Of a stretch of 12,275 nt of DNA, positions 1 to 6,812 are shown in pieces. The DNA comes from Gemmataceae bacterium. GTDB lineage: Bacteria; Planctomycetota; Planctomycetia; Gemmatales; Gemmataceae. The position numbers were made by a program, and so were the translations under genes. The notes beneath the pieces are model-generated. The model saw only the letters and a program-made list of their open reading frames with translations. It ran no database searches and was not told the DNA's origin. Numbering within the stretch: the first letter of the stretch is position 1; the number at the start of each line of letters is the position of its first letter. The stretch covers positions 1 to 12,275 of the forward strand of contig SIAL01000059.1 of NCBI GenBank assembly GCA_009691815.1, in the 5' to 3' direction.

Positions 1-320
1 GGCCAAGGGGTTGAAGCGAACGATTATCCGCGCTGGCCCTCTCTGCCTCGTCTGGTCTAACCGCAACAATCACTTCCTTTTGTGGAATCGATCCCTTTTC
101 CGCTCCGGCCGCTTAGAGACTTAAAAATAGAACCCCAATTCCCATCAATAGTTTGTATCGCCGGGTCTCTTGCCTTCTGTTTGTCTTTCCATGGCTATTA
201 GGAATTCCTTGCCCGTTCTCTTTTACCCTTTGCAAGCGATTGGCTAAGCGATTTGCAATTTCGGGTATGCGTTTCCCGGCCTAATTTTGGTTGAGAATCT
301 TTGGTTCTGGAGGAAAAACC
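1..320. other. Non-coding leader upstream of the nuo operon
   Basis: This 320-base stretch has no convincing gene. Two short open stretches run in from the left edge, 1-60 and 2-124 on the + strand, and either could be the tail of an upstream gene, but neither encodes anything I recognise. A reverse-strand frame across 198-398 looks like chance. The stretch contains a perfect 10-bp palindrome (AGGAATTCCT, 200-209) and a cluster of short direct repeats at 229-258. I found no pair of -35 and -10 boxes with good match and spacing, so the operon promoter is not placed. By position it most likely lies here. Confidence 0.6.
229..258. repeat. Interleaved short direct repeats, possible operator
   Basis: TTTGCAA occurs at 229-235 and again at 252-258, 23 bp apart. 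Overlapping these, AAGCGATT occurs at 234-241 and 246-253, 12 bp apart. The core TTGCAA is itself a palindrome. Such spacing can place protein sites on one face of the helix, so an operator for the nuo promoter is possible. That is inference, since no known consensus is matched and repeats this short can arise by chance. Confidence 0.3.
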
Positions 321-410
321 ATGAACCCGTTGGAGGCGTTGGAAACCGATCCCATCGGTCCTAAGATAATGAGGGAAAGGACTCCCGGTGCAAGCCATGA
401 CGCCTCATGA
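321..410 (+). CDS. Possible 29-residue leader ORF overlapping the nuoA start
   Basis: An ATG at 321 lies 7 nt after a strong Shine-Dalgarno sequence (GGAGG, 309-313), and the frame runs 29 codons to a TGA at 408-410. The peptide would be hydrophilic with no recognisable domain, starting MNPLEALETD. It overlaps the first bases of nuoA in another frame, by 23 nt if nuoA starts at GTG 388 or 14 nt if it starts at ATG 397. In that arrangement ribosomes finishing the small ORF could reinitiate at nuoA, as in translational coupling or a leader peptide. The ribosome site is better than the one just ahead of nuoA. It may still be a chance ORF, and coding has not been shown. Confidence 0.35.
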   Translation: MNPLEALETDPIGPKIMRERTPGASHDAS

Positions 411-801
411 ATTTGATTTCAATCTAGCCGACTACTACGGTCTAATGCTTTTCGTTGGTGTAGTGATAGGGTTTGCGGCGGTCCTCCTTACCCTTTCCCA
501 GATCATTAACCCGCTAAAAACCACCAAAGTGAAGGAATCCCCGTACGAGTCTGGAATGGACCCGATCGGGGATGCGCGGCAAAAATTTGATGTAAAGTTT
601 TACATCATTGCCATTCTCTTTTTGGTGTTTGATATAGAGCTACTGTTCCTTTACCCTTGGGCGGTAGCCGCCGGCGGGGATCATCCGGCGATCCCCGGAG
701 GATTTGGGGACATTGTGTTCTTTGAGGTTATATTGTTTTTTGCAAGCCTTTTAGTGGCATACATTTACGCATACCGTAAAGGGGTGTTCCGGTGGCGTTA
801 G
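388..801 (+). CDS. nuoA: NADH-quinone oxidoreductase subunit A
   Basis: NuoA is a small inner-membrane subunit of complex I that helps close the quinone tunnel together with NuoH and NuoJ. The 137-residue product has the family pattern: a first membrane helix at about 15-40, a cytoplasmic loop with the signature KESPYESGMDP at about 49-59, a second helix at about 70-92 carrying FDIELLFLYPWA with the conserved acidic residues D82 and E84, and a third helix at about 108-129. The length is slightly above the usual 120-135. The GTG at 388 is preceded by GGGAAAGGA (373-381) at a 6-nt spacing; an ATG at 397 is the alternative start. An in-frame TGA at 370-372 rules out anything further upstream. 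It overlaps nuoB by 10 nt. Confidence 0.95.
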   Translation: MQAMTPHEFDFNLADYYGLMLFVGVVIGFAAVLLTLSQIINPLKTTKVKESPYESGMDPIGDARQKFDVKFYIIAILFLVFDIELLFLYPWAVAAGGDHPAIPGGFGDIVFFEVILFFASLLVAYIYAYRKGVFRWR

Positions 802-1421
802 AAGATTATCTCGGGGACAATATTTTTGTCACAAAGATGGACGAAATTGCCAGTTGGTGCCGCAAAAACAGCCTGTGGCCCATGCCCTTTGCCACCGCTT
901 GTTGCGGCATTGAATTGATGGCAACAGGGGCTTCGAAACATGACATCGCCCGCTTTGGTGCCGAGGCGTTTCGTTTTACCCCCAGACAATGTGATTTGAT
1001 GATCGTTGCCGGCCGGGTGGTAATGAAAATGGTGCCTGTCCTGCAAAGGATTTGGCTTCAAATGCCTGAACCCAAATGGTGTATCTCCATGGGGGCCTGT
1101 GCCTCCTCAGGCGGTGTGTTCGATACCTATGCCGTTGTTCAAGGGATTGATCGCTTCTTGCCCGTCGACATTTACATCCCTGGGTGTCCCCCAAGGCCCG
1201 AGCAGCTCCTTCAGGCGGTAATTGACCTCCAAGACAAAATCCAACGAACGGGAACGGTTTTTGGTTCGGAGTTTGACCGAAGGTTCCGACCCGAAGGCCC
1301 TAGGCCCTTGGCCCTTGAAGTACCCCTAGAGCTCCAGATTGTGGCTCCCGGCAATTTTGCGACATCCACCCGGCTCATTTCTGGTTCTTGCAACCAACCC
1401 AATGGGGGCCAACCCTCGTGA
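792..1421 (+). CDS. nuoB: NADH-quinone oxidoreductase subunit B
   Basis: NuoB carries the terminal 4Fe-4S cluster N2, which passes electrons to quinone at the interface with NuoD and NuoH. The 209-residue protein shows all four expected ligands: the adjacent pair C37-C38 in ATACCGIELM, C103 in GACASSGG, and C132 in PGCPPRPE. The core ends near residue 155, and the remaining 55 or so residues are a variable tail rich in proline, arginine and asparagine. The start is a GTG at 792 inside the end of nuoA, with AAAGGGG (778-784) 7 nt before it. The stop overlaps the nuoC start as GTGA, which suggests translational coupling. Confidence 0.96.
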   Translation: MALEDYLGDNIFVTKMDEIASWCRKNSLWPMPFATACCGIELMATGASKHDIARFGAEAFRFTPRQCDLMIVAGRVVMKMVPVLQRIWLQMPEPKWCISMGACASSGGVFDTYAVVQGIDRFLPVDIYIPGCPPRPEQLLQAVIDLQDKIQRTGTVFGSEFDRRFRPEGPRPLALEVPLELQIVAPGNFATSTRLISGSCNQPNGGQPS

Positions 1422-1939
1422 GTGAAGAAATCCCCCCCGTGATTCAGGCCCTTGCCGAAGCGGTCTCGGCCGAATTTCCCGGTGGCCTTTTGGCAACCAC
1501 TTCGTTTCGTGGCAACCATCGCTTTCATGTTTGCCCCAAGCAATCCTATGCGGTCCTCAAATACTTGCAGACCCGGGCGGGATTTGCCATGTTGGTGGAA
1601 CTTTCCGCCGCCGATTACCTGCAATATCCGGATGTAGAAGATCGTTATGGTATCTGGTATTGCCTCCTTGATGTGGATAATGGCCGCCGGTTGATTGTGA
1701 AAACAACCGCCAATGACCCGGACCCAAAGGTGGATTCCGTGGTGGACCTTTGGGAAGGAGCCAACTGGATGGAACGCGAGGTCTACGATATGTATGGCAT
1801 CGAGTTTAGACATCATCCAGACCTTCGTCGCATATTGTTGCCGGATGAATTTGTGGGATACCCCTTGCGCCGGGACTATCCGATGCGTGGCAAGGGCGAA
1901 CGACACAATTTCCCCGTACTTACCCGAGCGGAAGGCTAG
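1418..1939 (+). CDS. nuoC: NADH-quinone oxidoreductase subunit C
   Basis: NuoC is a peripheral subunit of the connecting module that packs against NuoD and NuoI and carries no cofactor. The 173-residue product has the 30-kDa subunit signature near its C-terminus: WMEREVYDMYGIEF followed by RHHPDLRRILLPDEF and GYPLRRDYP. I chose the GTG at 1418 because it forms a GTGA overlap with the nuoB stop, a common coupling arrangement, and because the upstream in-frame TTG at 1388 would add ten residues lying wholly inside nuoB. nuoC and nuoD are separate genes here, unlike the fused nuoCD of enterobacteria. nuoD follows after 3 nt. Confidence 0.94.
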   Translation: MSEEIPPVIQALAEAVSAEFPGGLLATTSFRGNHRFHVCPKQSYAVLKYLQTRAGFAMLVELSAADYLQYPDVEDRYGIWYCLLDVDNGRRLIVKTTANDPDPKVDSVVDLWEGANWMEREVYDMYGIEFRHHPDLRRILLPDEFVGYPLRRDYPMRGKGERHNFPVLTRAEG

Positions 1940-1942
1940 GCA

Positions 1943-3169
1943 ATGGCTCTCAAGCTCTCTGATGTGATTGCTCCTCCCGCCGATGGCCGCGAAAAGGACT
2001 ATCAATGGACCCTGAATTTCGGTCCCCAGCATCCTGCCACCCACACCACCCTTCGGATTGTCCTGAATCTTGATGGTGAGGTGATCATCAATTCCATTCC
2101 GGATATTGGCTTTCTCCATTCGGGGTTTGAAAAACTGGGTGAACACCTAGATTTCAACCAATATGTCACCATTGTCGACCGGATGAATTACATTTCGCCC
2201 GTGGCCAATGAGATAGCGTGGCATCATGCTGTCGAAACACTTATGGGGATCGAGCTGACCCCTCGTTGCAAATACATTCGCGTTATCTTTGCCGAATTGA
2301 TGCGCCTTCACGACCATTTGCTTTGTGTTGGCGCCGCGGCCCTAGACTTGGGAGCGTTCACGGCGTTTCTTTATGCCTTTAACCAGCGTGAAAAAATCAA
2401 TGACCTCAACGAATGGGCGTCTGGTCAACGCTTTCACCCAAGTTACACCCGCGTGGGGGGCCTCCAGCGAGACATTGACGACATTTGGATCGGCAAACTG
2501 CGAGCCTTTATCAAACAGTTGCCCTCTGCCATTGGCGATGTGACCCGCCTGCTCAACCGAAACCGAATCTTCCTCGATCGAACGCGTGGTGTCGGGGTTT
2601 TGACTAGGGAAGAGGCGATCAATCGCTCGGTAACAGGGCCTATTGCCCGTGCTTCGGGTCTGGTGCGTGACTTACGCAAGGACGAACCCTATCTGGCCTA
2701 CAAAGATTTCGATTTCAAGGTGGTCGCCGCCAAAGAGGGCGATTGCCTGGCTCGGTACTTGGTTCGCATGGAAGAAATGCGAGAAAGCCTAAAGATCCTC
2801 AGTCAAGCGATCGAAAACCTCCCTTCCGGGCCGGTAAATGCGTCGGTCGATGACCGGATGGTTCTTCCCAATCAACTTTCCGTCTACCGATCCATCGAAG
2901 GATTGATTCACCACTTTGAATTGTTCATGAACAATCGAAAATGGAATCCGCCCGTGGAAGAGGTCTATGCGGCCACGGAATCGCCCAACGGGGAACTGGG
3001 TTTTTACATTGTTTCCGATGGCACGGGAACCGCGTACCGAGCCCGCACCAGACCGCCTTCGTTTATCCACTTTGCTTTGTTTAATCACTTGGCGCAAGGA
3101 CACACAATCAGTGAAGTTGCTCCGATCCTAGGTAGTCTCAACATTATCGCCGCGGAGTTGGATCGATGA
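1943..3169 (+). CDS. nuoD: NADH-quinone oxidoreductase subunit D
   Basis: NuoD is the 49-kDa-type subunit, related to hydrogenase large subunits, that forms the quinone-binding pocket with NuoB. The 408-residue protein shows the FGPQHPATH motif (about 26-34), IGFLHSGFEKL (55-65), NYISPVANE (82-90) and LDLGAFTAF (134-142). H34, Y83 and D135 line up with the quinone-pocket residues H38, Y87 and D139 known from Thermus Nqo4, each with the same offset of four, so the pocket looks intact. The C-terminus ends in the usual form (GSLNIIAAELDR). A GAAGG ribosome site at 1931-1935 sits 7 nt before the ATG. The sequence type, with HSGFEKLGEHLDFNQY, resembles planctomycete homologues as I recall them. 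The stop overlaps nuoE as ATGA. Confidence 0.97.
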   Translation: MALKLSDVIAPPADGREKDYQWTLNFGPQHPATHTTLRIVLNLDGEVIINSIPDIGFLHSGFEKLGEHLDFNQYVTIVDRMNYISPVANEIAWHHAVETLMGIELTPRCKYIRVIFAELMRLHDHLLCVGAAALDLGAFTAFLYAFNQREKINDLNEWASGQRFHPSYTRVGGLQRDIDDIWIGKLRAFIKQLPSAIGDVTRLLNRNRIFLDRTRGVGVLTREEAINRSVTGPIARASGLVRDLRKDEPYLAYKDFDFKVVAAKEGDCLARYLVRMEEMRESLKILSQAIENLPSGPVNASVDDRMVLPNQLSVYRSIEGLIHHFELFMNNRKWNPPVEEVYAATESPNGELGFYIVSDGTGTAYRARTRPPSFIHFALFNHLAQGHTISEVAPILGSLNIIAAELDR

Positions 3170-3684
3170 TTCAGAACAACACCATGGCGGGCACCGGGGC
3201 GGAAAAGCTTTCGACAACCGTTCGGGAACAAATCATCGGGCTTTTGGTCCGCTATCCCAGCAAACAGGCGGTTACCTTGCCCGCGCTGCATCTGGTTCAA
3301 GAAGCCCTTAGGTGTGTGCCTTTTTGGGCCATGCGCGAGATCGCCGACATTTTGGATCTTTCTCCCGCGGAAGTCCATGACACCATGAGCTTTTACGGGT
3401 TCTTTCGCACCGACAAAGATCCTTTGGGCAAAACAAGGCTTTGGGTCTGCCGAAGTTTGGCATGCCAGCTCCGAGGGGGCGATGATTTGCTTGCGGAGTT
3501 TTGCGCAAAACTGGGTGTGTCACCCACCGAAACGACCGACGATGGCAAGATTACCCTAGAGTTTGCCGAATGTATCGGGGCGTGCGAAGGCGCCCCGGCG
3601 GTGATGGTCAACGATGAACATCGCCTGAATATCGATCAACCGGAAAAGGTGGACGCGCTTATCGAGGAGCTTAGGGCCCTTTAG
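3166..3684 (+). CDS. nuoE: NADH-quinone oxidoreductase subunit E
   Basis: NuoE is the thioredoxin-fold 2Fe-2S protein (cluster N1a) of the NADH-oxidising module, bound to NuoF. The 172-residue product has the usual two parts: an N-terminal helical bundle (about 18-80) and a thioredoxin-like domain carrying the four ligands C95, C100, C136 and C140 in the spacing C-x4-C and C-x3-C (VCRSLAC and CIGACEGAPAVMVN). The ATG at 3166 overlaps the nuoD stop by 4 nt and has GGAG about 9 nt upstream, so I prefer it to the ATG at 3184, which lacks a ribosome site. A 74-nt gap follows. Confidence 0.95.
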   Translation: MIQNNTMAGTGAEKLSTTVREQIIGLLVRYPSKQAVTLPALHLVQEALRCVPFWAMREIADILDLSPAEVHDTMSFYGFFRTDKDPLGKTRLWVCRSLACQLRGGDDLLAEFCAKLGVSPTETTDDGKITLEFAECIGACEGAPAVMVNDEHRLNIDQPEKVDALIEELRAL

Positions 3685-3701
3685 CGATCCGAAAAGTTTG
3701 A

Positions 3702-3741
3702 GGGGCTTTCCCCGCGGGTTTTTTCAGGGATTTTTCCCTGA
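3702..3741 (+). promoter_or_regulatory. Two potential hairpins in the nuoE-nuoF gap
   Basis: The 74-nt gap contains a short GGGG-CTTT-CCCC hairpin (3702-3713), followed after five bases by a run of six T (3719-3724). A second perfect 7-bp stem then has arms TCAGGGA (3724-3730) and TCCCTGA (3735-3741) around a TTTT loop. The second hairpin ends 3 nt before the GGGAG ribosome site of nuoF. The first hairpin with its T run resembles a weak intrinsic terminator, and the second could mask or expose the nuoF start. Attenuation, mRNA processing or no function are all possible. Confidence 0.45.
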
Positions 3742-3758
3742 GTTGGGAGTGAGAGATC

Positions 3759-5090
3759 ATGGCTTACGAGCCAGTGCTTTTGGCGCGCGCAAACAAGGCG
3801 GACAGCACCTCGCTTGAGGGCTATCGCCTTGATGGTGGTTATGAAACCTTTGCCCGCGTCCTAAAGGACATGACCGGCCAGCAAGTGACCGATGCCGTCA
3901 AGAGCGCCGGTTTGCGTGGCCGTGGGGGCGCCGGGTTTCCCTGTGGCCTAAAGTGGACATTTCTTCCCAAGGGACACCCCGGGCCAATTTACCTTTGTGT
4001 AAATGTCGATGAGTCCGAACCATGTACCTTTAACAACAGGGTGCTGGTGGAAAAGGATCCCCATCAAGTCCTCGAGGGGATTCTCCTTTCTTCGTACGCG
4101 TTTAAGGCCACCACCGCCTATTTTTATATCCGCTATGAGTATGGTGCCGGCATGCGCATCATGCAAAAGGCTATTGACGAGGCCTATGCCGCGGGCCTTT
4201 TGGGTAAGAATATTTTGGGATCGGAATACTCGCTGGATGTTTTCATCCATCGCGGGGCGGGTGCCTATATTTGCGGCGAAGAAACCGGACTTATCGAAAG
4301 CCTCGAGGGCAAACGGGCTTGGCCCCGCATCAAACCCCCTTTTCCCGCGATCGAAGGGGTTTTCCGCAAACCCACCATTGTCAACAATCCTGAAACCTTG
4401 GCAAATGTGGTCCATATTCTTCGAAAAGGTGTCGATTGGTTTAAGTCCATAGGGGTCCCTCCCGATCCCAAAAATCCCCGTGATGCGGGAAGCTATGGAC
4501 CCAAACTCTATTGCATCAGCGGCCATGTTAACACCCCGGGGCTCGTTGAACTTCCTTTGGGCGTGACAATCCGGACACTTATCAATGAGCATGGTGGCGG
4601 GGTCTGGAAGGGGAAAAAAGCCAAAGGCTGTATTCCGGGTGGCATCAGCATGGGCCTAATGACAGAGGCGGAGTTCGATACCCCTCTCGATTTTAATGGA
4701 CCTTGCCGGGTGGGCTGCCTTGGGTTGGGTACTGGGGCGGTCACCGTTTTTGATGAGGACACCAGCATTGTTGATGTCCTTCACAACCTTTGCCGATTCT
4801 TCCAACATGAATCGTGTGGCCAATGCACCCCATGCCGTGAAGGCACCGGTTGGATGTTCAAAATCATGGACCGGTTCCGCAAAGGGCAGGGGCGGCGCGA
4901 GGACCTCACCGTCCTTGAAGAGGTCGCGGACAAAATCGGCATTATGCCCGGTACGACCATTTGCGGGTTGGCGGATGGCGCGGGTTGGCCTGTGAAAAAC
5001 GCCGTCCGAAAGTTCCGTGCCGAATTTGAAAAGTATATTCAGGATGGGAGTGCCAGCCGAAGCAAGCCGCTCCCCATGGCCGCGCACTAG
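3759..5090 (+). CDS. nuoF: NADH-quinone oxidoreductase subunit F
   Basis: NuoF binds NADH and FMN, carries 4Fe-4S cluster N3, and is where electrons enter complex I. The 443-residue protein has the glycine-rich nucleotide-binding motif GLRGRGGAGFP (51-61) and K65, the flavin motif AYICGEETGLIESLEG (169-184), VNNPETL (208-214), and the N3 ligands C353, C356 and C359 in ESCGQCTPCREG plus C402 in TTICGLADGAGWP. One part departs from the usual NADE(S/M)EPGT(F/Y)KDR: here it reads NVDESEPCTFNNR (82-94), keeping the N, D and E positions but replacing G by C and KD by NN. The ATG at 3759 follows GGGAG at 3745-3749. nuoG follows after 21 nt. Confidence 0.97.
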   Translation: MAYEPVLLARANKADSTSLEGYRLDGGYETFARVLKDMTGQQVTDAVKSAGLRGRGGAGFPCGLKWTFLPKGHPGPIYLCVNVDESEPCTFNNRVLVEKDPHQVLEGILLSSYAFKATTAYFYIRYEYGAGMRIMQKAIDEAYAAGLLGKNILGSEYSLDVFIHRGAGAYICGEETGLIESLEGKRAWPRIKPPFPAIEGVFRKPTIVNNPETLANVVHILRKGVDWFKSIGVPPDPKNPRDAGSYGPKLYCISGHVNTPGLVELPLGVTIRTLINEHGGGVWKGKKAKGCIPGGISMGLMTEAEFDTPLDFNGPCRVGCLGLGTGAVTVFDEDTSIVDVLHNLCRFFQHESCGQCTPCREGTGWMFKIMDRFRKGQGRREDLTVLEEVADKIGIMPGTTICGLADGAGWPVKNAVRKFRAEFEKYIQDGSASRSKPLPMAAH

Positions 5091-5111
5091 CAAAATACCG
5101 AGACAAAGACC

Positions 5112-6809
5112 ATGGCCACTGTTTATGTAAATGATCAACCGGTAGACATCGGTAACGAAAAGCTCAACTGCGTTCAGGCCGCGGAAAAGGCCGGCGTTCT
5201 CATTCCACACTATTGCTACCATCCCGCGCTTAGCGTGGTGGCATCCTGCCGAATGTGCCTAGTAGAGGTTGGCGAAAAAAAACCTGACGGCACCATTTCC
5301 ATGATGCCCAAGGTCGTCCCCGGTTGCCAGACTCCCGTCAAAGATGGAACCGTTATCGTCACCCGGTCAGACAAGGCGAAAGACGCCCAAGAGCGAACAC
5401 TCGAAAGTCTTCTTCTCAACCATCCACTAGATTGTCCGGTATGTGACAAAGCCGGTGAATGCACCCTTCAGGACTATAGTTTTGGTTTTGGCAAAGCGGA
5501 AAGCCGCATGCATGACGAAAAAAAAACCCCTCCCAACAAGCCCGACCTTGGTCCCAATATCGACCTGTTTACCGACCGCTGTATCATGTGCAGTCGCTGT
5601 GTTCGCTTTACCCGGGAGATCTCCGGAACCTCCGAACTGTACATCACCCATCGTGGCGACCATTCGGAAATCGCCGTGTTTCCCGGCGATCCGCTTGACA
5701 ACAAATTATCCACCAATGTGGTGGACCTTTGCCCAGTCGGCGCGCTGGCCTCGAAGGACTTTCTCTATAAGCAGCGGGTTTGGAATTTAAAGACCGTGGA
5801 CAGTGTTTGTCCGGGCTGCTCCACCGGCTGTAGTATTCACATCGATGGAAACAAAGGGGTCATCCACCGCCTTCGTCCCCGGGCCAATCCTAAGGCTCAG
5901 GGACATTTCATGTGCGATGAGGGTCGGCTGGGTTACCACTATGCCAACTCGGCGGATCGCCTTCGTGAGCCGAGTATTCGTGGGCCGCATGGCTGGACAC
6001 CCGTGGGATACCGCGAGGCGGTTCAGACCGCCCAACAGGGTTTCAATGAACATTCCCTTCGTAGTATTACCGGGGTTTGGGCGGTGCTTTCCCCGTTCAT
6101 GACAGTGGAAGAGGCCTACCTTTTGGCCCTTTGGATTCGCGATTTTGGGAAAGAGGCCCGACTGGTCCTTGGACCGGTGCCAAGGGAAGGCGAGGATGAT
6201 CACTATCCCAAAGATTGTCGGGGGAATGCGGCCCCAGGAGTTCCCAAGTTTACCATTCGCGCCGAGAAATGCCCCAATCGAATAGGTGTTGAAGCAATCC
6301 TAAAGCACTTTACCGGGACAGTCATTGGGTTTGACGCCTTCTTGACCGCTCTTGGAAAGGGTCATGTAAAATCCGCCTTTCTTGCCGGGGGATATTTACC
6401 CACCGGAAGGGGCCATTGGTTTCCCGCAGAGGCGGTTCCTTTGCTGGAACAGGTTAACATGTTGGTGGTTCAAGAAATCTTTACCAGTGCCCTTTCGCAA
6501 AAGGCCCATGTGGTTTTCCCTTCTGCCACTTGGGCCGAAAAGGAAGGAACCTTCCTCAATCATCAGGGACTGGCGCAAGAGATTCATTGGAACTCGGCCC
6601 CACCCGGAGAGTCACGGACCGATGGTCAGGTGTATCTGGATCTGCTGGGCCGAACCGGCTTGATGCGGGCCCATCAGCTTCGGCGAGAAATTGCCCAAGT
6701 AATTCCCTCACTTAGTCAACTTTCAACAGGCCATTTGGGCACGGAGGGGGTTCTCCCCGGTGAGGCGCCTCCTGTTCAATCCCCAAAACGCAAAATCCCG
6801 GTGTCCTAA
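5112..6809 (+). CDS. nuoG: NADH-quinone oxidoreductase subunit G, short form
   Basis: NuoG carries most of the Fe-S wire between NuoF and the connecting module. Residues 1-100 form a 2Fe-2S ferredoxin domain (C35, C46, C49, C72). Then come the His-Cys cluster N5 (H104, C108, C111, C117) and cluster N4 (C157, C160, C163, C207). A further set C233, C236, C240 and C268 (CPGCSTGC and FMCDEGR) matches the N7 site found only in some bacterial NuoG. The rest is a molybdopterin-oxidoreductase-like domain, recognisable by VVFPSATWAEKEGTFLNHQG (467-486). At 565 residues the protein is shorter than the E. coli (about 900) and Thermus (about 780) forms, because that last domain is reduced. The ribosome site before the ATG at 5112 is weak. 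Confidence 0.95.
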   Translation: MATVYVNDQPVDIGNEKLNCVQAAEKAGVLIPHYCYHPALSVVASCRMCLVEVGEKKPDGTISMMPKVVPGCQTPVKDGTVIVTRSDKAKDAQERTLESLLLNHPLDCPVCDKAGECTLQDYSFGFGKAESRMHDEKKTPPNKPDLGPNIDLFTDRCIMCSRCVRFTREISGTSELYITHRGDHSEIAVFPGDPLDNKLSTNVVDLCPVGALASKDFLYKQRVWNLKTVDSVCPGCSTGCSIHIDGNKGVIHRLRPRANPKAQGHFMCDEGRLGYHYANSADRLREPSIRGPHGWTPVGYREAVQTAQQGFNEHSLRSITGVWAVLSPFMTVEEAYLLALWIRDFGKEARLVLGPVPREGEDDHYPKDCRGNAAPGVPKFTIRAEKCPNRIGVEAILKHFTGTVIGFDAFLTALGKGHVKSAFLAGGYLPTGRGHWFPAEAVPLLEQVNMLVVQEIFTSALSQKAHVVFPSATWAEKEGTFLNHQGLAQEIHWNSAPPGESRTDGQVYLDLLGRTGLMRAHQLRREIAQVIPSLSQLSTGHLGTEGVLPGEAPPVQSPKRKIPVS

Positions 6810-6812
6810 GCC

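Noticed and set aside
1..124. Short forward open stretches entering from the left edge (1-60 and 2-124) as the end of an upstream gene
   Set aside because: Two frames are open, neither has a recognisable C-terminal motif, and so little is visible that no gene can be supported.
198..398. Reverse-strand open frame of 66 codons ahead of nuoA
   Set aside because: It has no recognisable domain, its start lies inside nuoA, and it runs opposite the operon leader; most likely chance.
1388..1417. TTG at 1388 as the nuoC start
   Set aside because: The GTG at 1418 forms a GTGA overlap with the nuoB stop and matches the family length better; the ten added residues would lie wholly within nuoB.
1211..2146. 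Reverse-strand open frame of 311 codons across nuoB, nuoC and nuoD
   Set aside because: It lies entirely opposite three well-conserved nuo genes, has no recognisable domain, and is explained by codon usage on the + strand that keeps the antisense frame open.
3948..4592. Reverse-strand open frame of 214 codons opposite nuoF
   Set aside because: It is antisense to a conserved flavoprotein gene and encodes no recognisable protein.
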